DNA from: Oehlia diaphana
Lineage: Eukaryota > Glomeromycota > Glomeromycetes > Glomerales > Glomeraceae
NCBI GenBank assembly: GCA_003833135.1
Contig: QZLH01000294.1
Span: forward strand, 58,479 to 95,574
Direction of reading: 5' to 3'
Length of the DNA stretch: 37,096 nucleotides
The translations under genes were made by a program, and so were the position numbers. Under the pieces are notes generated by a model. The model saw only the letters and a program-made list of their open reading frames with translations. It was not told where the DNA came from and did not search any database. The stretch's first letter is position 1. Each line of letters starts with the position of its first letter. Positions 21,901 to 32,306 of the stretch are shown here, in pieces.

Positions 21901-22773
21901 CTGGTCAATTGAGGCGAGAATCTAACAGAATTATTTGAAGGCGATGATGAAGAACTGATTGTTGGGCTCGTTCTAGGTTGTTGTGAAGATAAACGCGGTA
22001 TAGGCATTCGCTGCTGAACTTGAGGATGAGATATCACTTGTGTTAATTGAGGTACTTGAGATACTTGCGATTGTGGTTGTGGTCGTGGTTGTATTGCAGG
22101 TTGTTTATATACACGAGAAGATGATTGAGGGGATGACTGTAAATTTGTCATGATTGGAGCGGGAGCTAAAGGCCTTATTGTGGGATATGATGTTTGACCA
22201 AACGTTGGTTGTGCTTGTGGTGTGTGATGTACAGTTGTAAAAGCTAGTTGCTGAGGTTGTTGTTGAAAAAATTGATGAGTTTGTTGTTGATTCTGTTGTT
22301 GAGTTTGTGAATGAACTTGTTGAGAAAATGAATGTGACGCGTCTTGCGTTTGATTTTGATCAAGGAGAATTTGCTGACTAACGAATAAAAGTTCATAAAT
22401 TTGAGTATCCAAATATAAAAATGGACCTATAGATAAAGTACAAGTTCCAAGAAGACCTGTATATGGAATTGGGAGTGAATTTTCAGGTAAATCTGGACGA
22501 AAAAAGATTTTATTTTGAACGGAATATTTTGTAAAAGAAGCTTTTAAATTATTTTCTCGAGAGAATCGTAAAGCAGGTAGTAATATACCACTATCAATAA
22601 TCAGATAAGTGTAAGTAAACTTTGAATAACTTCAAAATAAGGAGTTTATAAAGATCTAAAATATATATATACCTATCTCTAACGTTGAGAAAGCCATTCT
22701 GATCATCTCTTTCATCGTCAGGTTTAACCGCTGTTACAGGGAAATCGGTTGTAAACTTTCTTTTGACGCTCAT
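18975..22773 (-). CDS. Large Gln-rich protein with a single X18 GATA-type zinc finger
   Basis: Ten exons (22773-22673, 22629-21141, 21080-20913, 20838-20767, 20689-20516, 20414-20366, 20284-20129, 20057-19725, 19564-19246, 19170-18975) give 1,018 residues with frame kept throughout. The N-terminus (1-33 basic/acidic; 34-120 YTYLIIDSGILLPALRF... ) looks folded but I do not recognise it. Residues about 123-455 are Gln/Ser/Pro-rich. Residues 480-590 hold another ordered block ending at LMDEK. Lys-rich linkers precede the finger C718-X2-C721-X18-C740-X2-C743 (CMYCGARYTPMWRR...CNACGVKW). The tail from about 850 (MELAITSISFGPG...) looks like a compact domain of unknown family. The X18 finger and the nuclear-type basic stretches make a DNA- or chromatin-binding regulator likely. 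Only the finger was recognised; targets are unknown. It is transcribed away from the neighbouring two-finger GATA gene. Confidence 0.85.
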
Positions 22774-24120
22774 TTTAATTTAGAACTTTTACGCGATTCG
22801 ACTGATGAATGCGAAAATTGGTAAAGAAAGTAAGAACGAAATCGTTGATCGTGAAAAGTAAGAGTACACTCCATACCAGGTGACCGGAACGATTATATAA
22901 TTTTTGTTAGAAGTATCATATACAGTTTAAATTCTCAAAGTTATCAAAGTTAATAAATAAAATGAAGATCAATACTAAATAAATATAAACTATACAAATA
23001 CAAATACTTGAAATTCTTTCCCCTCAAAAATAAAACTTTTGTATACATCCTCAAAAAATACAAAGTAAATCAACTTTTACTTTTTTACGCGATTATAGGT
23101 AATCAAATCAATTAATTTAGAAAATAATGGCTAGATTAGCAAATATGACTTTTTTATTTAAAAAGAAATCCAAAGTGACACTACGGAAAAGCGAATTAAG
23201 AAATAATTTCATTTTCATTTTATTTTTTTGTCCGATATATGAAATTGTCCTTTTTTTTTGTGTTAATTGGTACAATTATGGTTAATCACATTTTCGAAAA
23301 TCAATATATATTGATTCCAGGGCATTAAAAAAAGGTTGACTTTACATAATGTATATGTATACATATATATATATATATATATATAAGATTTTATAAAAGT
23401 ATTTTTAGATTTATTGTATATAATAAAAGTGATTTAATTTTTACATCATAATTTTTTGTTTCAAAACCAACTACATAATGAGGAGTCTAACCTAATTAGG
23501 TTAAATGATAATTACTTAAATCTATTGAATAATTTATCAATGATAATTTTCATAACCAATGATTTTATCATCAAACGTAAAAAATATCTGGAGATGTTCA
23601 GTGGGAAAAATGAGCAATGGGCGCAGTTTACTCACTATAGTACTCGGAGTTCAAGAAAATGATCATGCCCGATTTTTTATATTGATATCAGTTATATATC
23701 TGCGGATAGATTCGTGAATTTTGATTGGCTATTCCAATCGCTAATCGCCACGATTTGATGACGTATACATGATTTTGGGCAGTGCACAAAGAGATTTGTG
23801 GAAACAATGATCTGATGGAACCATACGATCAACTAGAAGCAGTATACAAATCTGCTGGTTCTTGTTTTCTCTCAACTCTACAATGTCCTTGCCACCCTAT
23901 ACCAAAAACTAACATTTAGACTTTTAACTTTATAAACTACTTCTCTCACTATTAGTTAGTTTTAAAGCATTTTTTTAAATTTTCTTCCTCCAGTACTTTA
24001 CCGGTAAGAGTCTGGTAAGTATTTATTCTTTATTATTATGCAAGGTATTTTCATTGTGTTTTCTTTACAATAACGAGATGTTAGCACCTACTACTTTTTC
24101 AAGCTGAATAAAACGAAGAA
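22774..24120. promoter_or_regulatory. Shared divergent upstream region of two GATA-factor genes
   Basis: The 1,347-base gap separates two start codons pointing outwards. It holds an alternating TA tract (23363-23385), several GATAA/TTATC words, a back-to-back TATC-TGCG-GATA (about 23697-23709) and ATCTGATGG near 23810, which resembles the ATCWGATAA site bound by two-finger fungal GATA factors. Close to the plus-strand gene, 23860-23940 is pyrimidine-rich as in many fungal transcription starts. A possible 5' UTR intron with donor GTAAGT runs 24015-24103. Site calls are weak because such words are common in AT-rich DNA. Confidence 0.4.
23363..23385. repeat. (AT)n microsatellite
   Basis: About eleven alternating AT steps, preceded by GTATATGTATAC, which is itself palindromic. 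Length is likely to vary between strains. Confidence 0.85.
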
Positions 24121-25660
24121 ATGGACCAATACCCAAGTCGTGAGTTATATTTTTTATTATTTATTTAAAAAACAAAAGGAACAAATAGTAATAATCTGAC
24201 ACTAGATGCTGATTTCTTATATAGTCGCTTCGTCTCGTCGTAACTCTGCCGATTCTTCCGTTTCTACTGAGACTGTGTCATCGCAAACAACGCCAATATC
24301 TACTACACCACCAACTCCTAGTGAGTTTGATACACATATCACAGCACTTCAGTCAGTTACAACAGCTCTTGTTTCAGACCAAGCTTCAAGAACACAATCA
24401 GCTGATGGCAGTGCTAGTTCAAGTCATAGAGAATCAAAAAGACATGGTGCTAAACCTCCTCGTCAACTTCAATGTTATAATTGCGGTATAAAAAATACAC
24501 CACTCTGGCGTCGAACACCAGATAGAATGCATTCACTTTGTAATGCATGTGGGTTATATTTTAAACAGTATCATGTTCATAGACCTTTACATATTATACA
24601 TAAAACTAGAACAACATCAGCAAAATCTTATCCTTATATCTTACCCGCATCAAAAGAAGACGATGATGAAGATGAGGATACTGAAGATGATACTGATGTT
24701 GTTATGGAAGATTATTCTGACCAGTCATCCTCGGAACAACCATTAGGGCAGGAATCAAATGGTGAAGAGGTAGCACCAGAATTAGGATCCATCGATTCAC
24801 CGACAAGAACACCAACACCTACCCGTTCAATATCAGCGGTTTCTGAAAATACGTATATGCGTCCGACTGTAACGCAGACATCCACACCCGTTGCATCGCC
24901 AACCATAAGACCTGCAAATATGCCATCAACAGCATTACCAAATACATCTTCCTTACCACCTCCATCTTTACATCCTTCAACTATACCACCTGCACCATCT
25001 ACCACGATAGCACCATCAACGATATCATCAACAATGGCTGATATACAAATTCAATGTGCTAATTGTGGCCAAACACAAACACCCTTATGGCGAAAGAACG
25101 ATAAAGGACAACCATTGTGTAATGCTTGTGGATTGTATGCTAAATTGCATAATAGAGACCGTCCTATTGCTATGCGTAAGTCAAAAATTCAACGTCGTCG
25201 TCGCGATTGGAACAAATATGGCCATATTGAAGATGGACATAATACTGAAGATTCTATTGATGGCATAAATTCATTGAACGGAAGTCCGATGTCTTCAAAT
25301 AAATCTATTACATATCACACTATTCTTCCTAATCAACGACCTATAATGCCAATGATTATGTCACCAAGTCATATTGCACCTGCTCTTTTAACTTTGGCTA
25401 CAGCTGCTACTTGTCAACGAGAACAAATTCTGATGGAAGAACGCCGTCAACAACAACAACAGATGCAGGTAGATACAACGGATGAACATAAAGATCAAAA
25501 TCCTGTTCTTTCTGCTTTCCTTACGCCACAATTTGATAATAACGATGAATCCAAGTTCAAATCTTTCGTAGATCAAATGTCTAGAAAGGAGAAGGAAGAT
25601 GCTTTGAGAATATTTGAAAGACGATGTGAAATTTTGAAAGAAGCTTTGGGAGATCCATAA
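24121..25660 (+). CDS. GATA transcription factor with two zinc fingers
   Basis: Two exons (24121-24139 and 24225-25660) encode 484 residues; the short first exon gives MDQYPS and splices via GTGAGT to [12 protein letters not shown]. Starting at an ATG inside the intron would give the same length but ignore a good intron, so I prefer the spliced start. Finger 1 is C90-X2-C93-X18-C112-X2-C115 ([14 protein letters not shown]...[11 protein letters not shown]); finger 2 is C284-X2-C287-X17-C305-X2-C308 followed by the basic tail [11 protein letters not shown]. Between them lies an acidic run (150-170) and a Ser/Thr/Pro-rich linker. Near the end are a Gln run and a charged helical segment (450-484). 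Two-finger fungal GATA factors include iron/siderophore repressors (SreA, Urbs1) and others; the Cys-rich block typical of the iron type between the fingers is not seen here, so I do not assign that role. Confidence 0.9.
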
Positions 25661-27223
25661 TAGGCTTTAATCAGTATCTCAAATTTCTTATTACGTTCGT
25701 CAAAGTATTCCGGAGTTTTGTTGATTGAGTGTTAATAACAGGTGCAAATAAATATATATATTTTACAATTTGAAGTCAAATGAACATTATATACTGATTA
25801 TTTTTAGTTATTTTTACTTTATCGATTCATTTTCATGTTCCATTAAATAAAGGAACACATCTCATTATTCAGGTTATTATTATGGACTATCTTGAAAAAC
25901 TTTATTGATAGAAAATTTTAAGATATTGTTTACATCAATTATATATTATTTCCTTTTTATCCCCGATTTTTTTTTTAAAAAAGTTTGTTGTCTTGTCTTC
26001 GTGAATAAAAAGAAATATCAACTTTTTATATGTATTGTTACGTACATTTTCTGAATTTAGTTTCATTACTACATTTTTTTTATTCATCCCATCTTTTATT
26101 TCTTACTTTTTGCAGTGGCAATTTGTGATCATTATCAATATTTAGCCTGGTGTTTTTCAAAAATGAGAAACAAATTGTTACTAACAATAATTCATTTCTT
26201 TTCTTTTTGGTTAAGAAATAAAATATTTAGCTAGAAGTTCCCTTTTTTAGTTTGAAACTTAATTTATTTATTTTATTTTATTTTTCTTTTTTTTTTCTTT
26301 TTTTTTTTTACATCAGTAACAATATTAATTATTTTTTATTTGAGAGAGAGGATGATGTTTTTTTATTAGTAAAAAATTTACTCATTAAGTAGGTTTAGAT
26401 AGTAAATTTGATGTATTTTGAATTAGTCTGTATCGTTATATATATATATATACATTTATAAATTTTTTAGTAAATATTTTGAATTTTTATAAGAGAAAGT
26501 TTTTTTTTTTAATTCAATAGCTTTTTATTATATTTATTATTATTTTTTTTTTACTTCATTTTTTCTAGAAATTGTTTTTTTTTAAAAGAAAAAATTTAAA
26601 TAATAGTTTTATTATGACATATTATAATTATCTAATATAATTTTGATAAATTCCGGTAAAAATTAAAAAAAATTAGTAAAATATTTAAGCATAAAATTTA
26701 TGATTTTGATCAAAAATTTTTCTGCGGATTTCTCATCTATTTCAAAATTAAAATTATCTAAATTATCTATGTTATCTATGAAAAATATGATTGTCATACG
26801 ACTCCAATCATTCCGGCAAAATAGTCAAATAATAATGAATACTTCTTTTGCATTAAATTGTTTCATAATATGCAGTGGTCCATGCCAATTGTTACAGATC
26901 GTTGTTGAAAGTGAAACAATTTAATGGTTCGGAGGTAGATCAGTTCCATTTTATTTTATTTTATTATAGACATATTGGTGTTATTAATAATACACGCTTT
27001 CTAGATAATTCCTAGCTTCGAAATCGAAAAAGTTATCATGATTATCGTTGGCCGTTGAGGCGTTAAAGATCATTTTAGGAGACAAGGAAGAATCAATAAA
27101 GACAATTACAGATAAAGATAATCAAACTGCATCATGTGATTTAATATTATGTTCTCACTAATTCCGATTTAATATACTTTATTTATTAATTGTTATTCAG
27201 AAAATAGATAGCCAAAAGTATTT
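25661..27223. other. Long spacer between convergent GATA factor and MsrB genes
   Basis: Very T-rich on the plus strand, with homopolymer runs at 26281-26310 and 26495-26545 and a short TA repeat near 26438. No frame with family resemblance; a 74-codon plus-strand frame at 26700-26924 has no recognisable content. No tRNA A/B box pair found. Confidence 0.5.
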
Positions 27224-27946
27224 TTATTCTTGGCTGAATTTAATACTTACACTATTCACACAATGTCGTTCATCAGCAGGTGTATGTTTCCAACCTTCAC
27301 CCTAAATAAATAAATCATTTACTTTTCAATATAACCAAAACTAGCAATAACATTTTTTTATGAATAAATAAATACCTTGAAAACGTGACCTAAGTGACCA
27401 CCACATGCAGCACATGTAATTTCTGTTCTTTTCATTCCTAATGAATTGTCTTCATTTCTATTTACTGCACCTAATTTATCAAGAAAAATAAACAATTTTG
27501 AACAATATTAAAGTTATGAATGATTAAAATTAATTTTACCAGGAATGGATTCAAAAAATGCAGGCCAACCACAACCTGAATCGAATTTGGTGTCAGAAAC
27601 GTAAAGTGGTGTATCACACGCAGCGCAGTTATAAATTCCTGTTGTTTGTTATACTTTATTAATAAAAGAAATTGAATCGATATATATATATATCACTATT
27701 ATTACCTTTTCCTTTAAATTTATTGTATTCACCAGAACCTGATGGTTCGGTTCCTTTTTGTCGAATTATACGAAATTGTTTGGGTGATAAAATCGCACGC
27801 CATTCATCTTCTGAACGTTCTTTTGACATTTTTCTATCTGACAAATTACAAGAATGATGGAATTGTGATAATGGAATTAAATTACGATGAACAAAATTAT
27901 TTCTTTGAACCGATAATGATAGGATTTTAAAACGGTTAAGAAACAT
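27224..27946 (-). CDS. MSRB: Peptide-methionine (R)-S-oxide reductase with mitochondrial leader
   Basis: MsrB reduces methionine-R-sulfoxide in proteins, with electrons usually from thioredoxin. Four exons (27946-27706, 27638-27540, 27470-27376, 27301-27224) give 170 residues. Residues 1-39 are rich in Arg, Ser and hydrophobics without acidic residues until near the end, as in a mitochondrial presequence. A second Met at residue 40 (27827-27829) starts the conserved part [19 protein letters not shown], and could make a cytosolic form. The structural zinc Cys pairs are C85/C88 and C133/C136; the SGCGWP loop holds C103 and the catalytic Cys is C159 in [11 protein letters not shown]. All expected MsrB motifs are present. 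The gene lies in tandem with the J-protein gene, 578 bases downstream of its stop. Confidence 0.95.
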
Positions 27947-28524
27947 TTGAAATGAATTTATTTATTATATAACGTAAAACAAGATTTTCATTTTATAAAT
28001 ACATTTAACATAATAGGTTAATTTGTACACTATTGTAATGACAGAATTTTTAATTCTTATTCAACGTATATGATTACTATATTCGGTAATTATTTTCTCC
28101 TTCATGTTTGATGATTACAAATTTGCAAATATTCGTCGTATGGTTTTTCTCAACAGTCAATATCACATAGTGATAAGATTGAATTCAGAAAAGACAAGGA
28201 ATATACAACGTTCTTAAACTTTTATGCTCAACTAAGCCGAACTAACCAAGAGGAAAGCTCAAAGCTCAAGTACATTTAAAGTTCAAGCTTTAGTAGTTGG
28301 TTCGTTGACTGGAAATATACACCACTACTTATACTGTGTGCTTCCTTATGTGTCAATCGATAAAGTTCCTACTCTCTAGCATCTAATGTTAAACAATAGG
28401 AAGAGAGGTGAATCTATCAATCAAACCAATATGGCAAAATTTTGTTTGAATATGTTATTTATAAATAATTTAAACAATTATGGGATTTTTAACTTACAGC
28501 AATCACGTGATTTATGCTATTACT
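27947..28524. other. Spacer upstream of MSRB
   Basis: Contains a patch rich in AAGCTCAA and AGCCGAACTAACC words (28228-28310) that recalls the subterminal sequence of the hAT-type MITE at 5537-6142, but no ends or target duplication are visible. The rest is AT-rich and without coding evidence. Confidence 0.4.
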
Positions 28525-29322
28525 CTACTCTATCAAGGAATTTAATATACTTGCACTATTACACACATTTTGGTCTTTAACTCCATTAGTATGAAGTAAA
28601 TCCAACATCATTTCTGCTTTTTTTCGTTTTCCGAATAGTTGACTTTCTCTTTTTGCAGAAGCTAAATAGTGCGCTGCTTTAAGGTGATGTCTTTCCTCAG
28701 CAGCTCTAATCCACCCCATAGAACTCTCTAATCTCATATATTGAATCGCTACTCCAAATAACGTTGCCGTAATTACAAATGCTGCGAAATAAGGGTTAGA
28801 CATAAATCTTTCTGTTTTAGAAAACTCACCCTTATACGTATCATCATATTCTTTCCATTCTCGATAATAAGCATGATTAGAAAATCGACTTCTATTCGAT
28901 ACATTGGATGAAGTAGCGGCGGTTATAACTGTGGGTGAATCCCATCCAACTCCAAATCTAAGGTACATTTCTTTTTTATGTTTATTATTTAAAATCTCGT
29001 ATGCTTTCACTATTTTTCGAAATCGTTCCGGTGATTTATCACAGTTTTTATCTGGATGATATATTTTAACCAATTCATAATATCTGCTTTTTATTTCTTC
29101 ATCGGACGCTGCTTTTGGTAACGCGAAAATATCAAATGGTGTTGGTGATGGTATTGTTGCCCAATCTTTAAGTTTGTCATTAGTTGTAACATAACGACGA
29201 CCATGTTTCTTACTGCTTGAAATGCTCGAAATTGAATAGACTCTTGTTAGAATCACACTTTCATTATAAATGATACATTTTGTAAAAAATAGTTTCGGAA
29301 TTGGTAAAACTTTGTAAGGCAT
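28525..29322 (-). CDS. Mitochondrial J-domain protein with one membrane segment (Jid1-like)
   Basis: A single exon encodes 265 residues. The first ~45 residues are basic and Ser-rich with no acidic cluster, as in a mitochondrial import signal. The J domain is at about 61-124: TPFDIFALPKAASDEEIKSR, then the invariant HPD (89-91) in KIYHPDKN, then FRKIVKAYEILNNKHKKEMY. The HPD is what stimulates the ATPase of an Hsp70 partner. One hydrophobic helix lies at about 178-196 (YFAAFVITATLFGVAIQYM), followed by a basic helical tail. This order (leader, J domain, C-terminal membrane helix) resembles yeast Jid1 of the inner mitochondrial membrane; the specific client is unknown. It shares a short divergent promoter with LSG1. 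Confidence 0.88.
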   Translation of the reverse strand: MPYKVLPIPKLFFTKCIIYNESVILTRVYSISSISSSKKHGRRYVTTNDKLKDWATIPSPTPFDIFALPKAASDEEIKSRYYELVKIYHPDKNCDKSPERFRKIVKAYEILNNKHKKEMYLRFGVGWDSPTVITAATSSNVSNRSRFSNHAYYREWKEYDDTYKGEFSKTERFMSNPYFAAFVITATLFGVAIQYMRLESSMGWIRAAEERHHLKAAHYLASAKRESQLFGKRKKAEMMLDLLHTNGVKDQNVCNSASILNSLIE

Positions 29323-29515
29323 CTTTTTTCTCTTCTAAACTTGTGTTTGGGTTTTAAAAAACTCGAATATTCGTAGTATTAGTAATAAATTTTCAGCTCG
29401 CCGATTACAAATAGTAATTAAAGTTACACAATATCACCAATATTTGCAAATAAAAATTGAAATTTTTTTAGATCAAAAAAAAAAACTAAATTGTTCCTGT
29501 TATTATTAAAATAAA
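29323..29515. promoter_or_regulatory. Divergent promoter between the J-protein gene and LSG1
   Basis: Only 193 bases separate two outward-facing start codons, so both promoters must overlap here. It is AT-rich with an A-run (29473-29485) just before the LSG1 start. No defined factor site could be named. Confidence 0.55.
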
Positions 29516-32222
29516 ATGCGTCCAAAATCAAAAAAAGATACAGGGCTTGGAAAAGCAATTATCAGAGATCGATTTAAGGGGAATACAAGGCCAAAAGACG
29601 GCGATACTTTCTTGGTACTTATAATTAACAATATTAATTCGTATTTTAAACTTACAGATATAAAATTCAAAGTATTGTATCAATTAAAAATAGCATACCA
29701 CAGATTTGGATGATGGTGCGAGTTGGACAAAATTACGATCTATAACTCAACAGCGTGATTTGGATGAATTTTTGAGTACAGCTCAATTAGCAGGAACTCA
29801 ATTTACCGCTGGTAATTTTTTGACATTTCTTTTTAATGCTTAATGGCAAGGTATTATAGAGTAATTCCAAATATTATAAAATGAACGTGAAGTTAATTAT
29901 AATTAAATAATTTATATTGATTCTTGTTCTAATTAGAAAAGTTAAATATCAAGGTGGTAACAAACACTTACCACAATCCTTTTCTTCTGAGTGCTGAAAA
30001 GGAAAAGGAAGTTTTAGCAAGACAAGAAGCTAATATAGATAGACTAGTAATACCAAGAAGGTATATTGAAGAATAAAAATAATATTTTTCTAAATGAATA
30101 CTGAGTTATATCGTGATTTTGTTAGGCCAAAATGGGATAAAACGACTACTCCTAGTCAATTAGAACGAAATGAAAGGGATGCATTTTTACAATGGAGACG
30201 TGATTTAGCATTGTATGTAATCATTAATAATCTCAAGCACATTTTATTGCAGTAAATGCCAACATTGTCTTAATCCATTTGAATATTAAATTTTTGTTAA
30301 TAGTCTCCAAGAACAAGACGAATTTCTTCTAACACCATTTGAACGTAATCTAGAAGTATGGCGTCAATTGTGGCGCGTAATCGAAAGATCTGATTTGGTG
30401 GTACAAATTGTTGATGCAAGAAACCCACTGTTTTTTCGATCAAAGGATTTAGAAAAATATGTTAAAGAAGTTAATGAAAAAAAAAAGAATTTGTTATTAA
30501 TTAATAAAGCGGATCTATTAAGTGCTAATCAAAGGTGCGTGAACAAAATTATCATCACTTCAGTATATAACAATCGAAACCACGTTGTAAATTATGCTAT
30601 TTCTTTATAAGGCGTGCCTGGGCAGATTATCTTGATGCACAAGGTATTCGATACATTTTCTTTTCTGCTTTTCTGGCACAAGAAAAACTTGACAAAGAAC
30701 AATCAGAAGTGATGAATGCTGATAATAGTACACTTGAATCTCAGGATAACAGTAATGATGAAAGCAAATCAACAACTAAATGGTCTTCTGAAAAGGTAAA
30801 ACAAATATTTCGTATACTTACTATATGCTATTATAAATAATATTTTATTAATTTTTTTATATTTAAGCAGAATTTGAAAAATTCAGATAAAGATGAGGAT
30901 TCGGATGATGACGCATACATCAATTTTAAAACTTTACCTAAGAAAGATCTAAACTCTGAGCACAATGTAGATGATAATGAAAAAGTGCGAATTAAAACAG
31001 TTACTAACCTAGTTTCTTTATTAGTTGCTGAAGCTCAGGATATTAAAGGTACATACTTAAAAATAAATTAATGACCATTAAATTGGAAACAATTAACGGT
31101 ACCTTCCATAATAGATTCTGCTGATCCCAATAAGAAACTAACAATTGGTTTAGTTGGGTATCCAAATGTTGGCAAATCATCGACAATAAATGCTTTACTT
31201 GGAGAAAAACGAGTTTCAGTTTCATCAACTCCGGGAAAGACAAAGCATTTCCAAACTATTCATCTTTCACCTTCATTAGTATTATGTGATTGTCCAGGAT
31301 TAGTATTCCCAAATTTTGCCACTACCAATGCTGATATGGTCTGCAATGGAGTGTTGCCGATAGATCAATTAAGGGAACATACTGGCCCTGTAGCGTTGGT
31401 TGTGCAACGAATACCTAAATCCGTTCTTGAAGTTATTTATGGTATCAAAATTTGCACCAAATCACAAGAAGAAGGTGGAAATGGTATACCAACAGCAGAA
31501 GAATTGTTGGTTGCTTATGCAGGTAAGGTTTTGTAAACCGCTCCAAGCAAATATAGGAGACCACATAATTTTTGTCAGAATTACAATTTGCACTGAGAGT
31601 TATACAAATTTTGCTTGGATAAAATTCTCTTTAATAACCACTAACACAGTCTTTTAATTTAGGTGCGAGAGGATTCACGAAGTCGGGACACGGGAATTTT
31701 GACGAATCACGAGCAGCACGTTACATACTTAAAGATTATGTTAATGTAGTTCGCCATTTCGAATTTAATCTTTTTATTATTTCCTCAAGATTAAGATTTT
31801 TTTGATTTTAGGGCAAACTTCCATTTTGTCATCCACCATTAGCTGAAATATCTCCGTGGGAATTCAACGCTGAATTACATAATTTGAAATTATATACAAA
31901 AAAGACGTTATCACCTTCGTCCACTATAACACATGAAGACGATATGTCAAAATCATTTACAGAAATAAATGTTAGTAGAAAATCTGGAGCCTTTGATAAA
32001 TCATTTTTCAGCAATCGAGCACAATTACCAAAAATTAAAGGGAAATATGCAGGTGAATTTAGCAGAGTCAAATTATATTCTATCCACGATAAACTCAATG
32101 ATGATGGAAAACCAAATGATGAAGGTGGATCACCATCTGTTTTAATATCATCTGCTAAAAAACATCACAAAAAAGGGAAAAAGAACGTGAAGAATCGTGG
32201 TGCAAATGGTTACGATATTTAA
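29516..32222 (+). CDS. LSG1: Large-subunit GTPase 1, 60S ribosome export and maturation factor
   Basis: Lsg1 is a cytoplasmic, circularly permuted GTPase that promotes release of the export adaptor Nmd3 from pre-60S subunits. Ten exons (29516-29614, 29694-29811, 29937-30060, 30126-30212, 30304-30534, 30612-30795, 30871-31048, 31115-31522, 31663-31745, 31812-32222) give 640 residues. The permuted order is plain: G4 NKAD (210-213) comes first, then G1 GYPNVGKSS (355-363) and G3 DCPG (399-402). Family blocks are GKAIIRDRF, LHTTDLDDGASW, LAGTQFTAEKLNIK, FERNLEVWRQLWRVIERSD, and SARYILKDYV-like AARYILKDYV. An acidic linker (about 235-305) separates the GTPase halves, as in other Lsg1 proteins, and the tail is Lys-rich. 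The acceptor at 31114 was chosen over reading through, because it alone keeps the frame into SADPNKKLTIGLVGYPN. Confidence 0.95.
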
Positions 32223-32306
32223 TCACAACCAGTTTTGGAATTTGAGTATTTTAGTAAACTTAATTTTAATTATGTAAAATTTCTTAATCAATTATAAGGA
32301 GCAAAT

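Noticed and set aside
23456..23662. 68-codon frame in the divergent GATA promoter region
   Set aside because: No ATG at its start, AT-driven composition (Asn, Ile, Leu), no recognisable domain.
24712..25005. 97-codon minus-strand frame inside the two-finger GATA gene
   Set aside because: Antisense to the Ser/Thr/Pro-rich linker; its Val/Gly/Asp-rich content is what such a linker gives when read backwards.
26700..26924. 74-codon plus-strand frame in the spacer after the two-finger GATA gene
   Set aside because: Low-complexity composition, no neighbours in frame, no family resemblance.
28228..28310. Possible third hAT-type MITE copy (AAGCTCAA-rich patch)
   Set aside because: Only word-level likeness; neither inverted ends nor a target duplication could be found.
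28386..28580. 64-codon plus-strand frame overlapping the end of the J-protein gene
   Set aside because: Overlaps the 3' end of a convincing gene on the other strand and has random-looking content.
31021..31120. Reading LSG1 without the intron at 31049-31114
   Set aside because: In-frame stops follow ILKINK-like sequence; only the donor at 31049 and acceptor ending at 31114 keep the frame into GYPNVGKSS.
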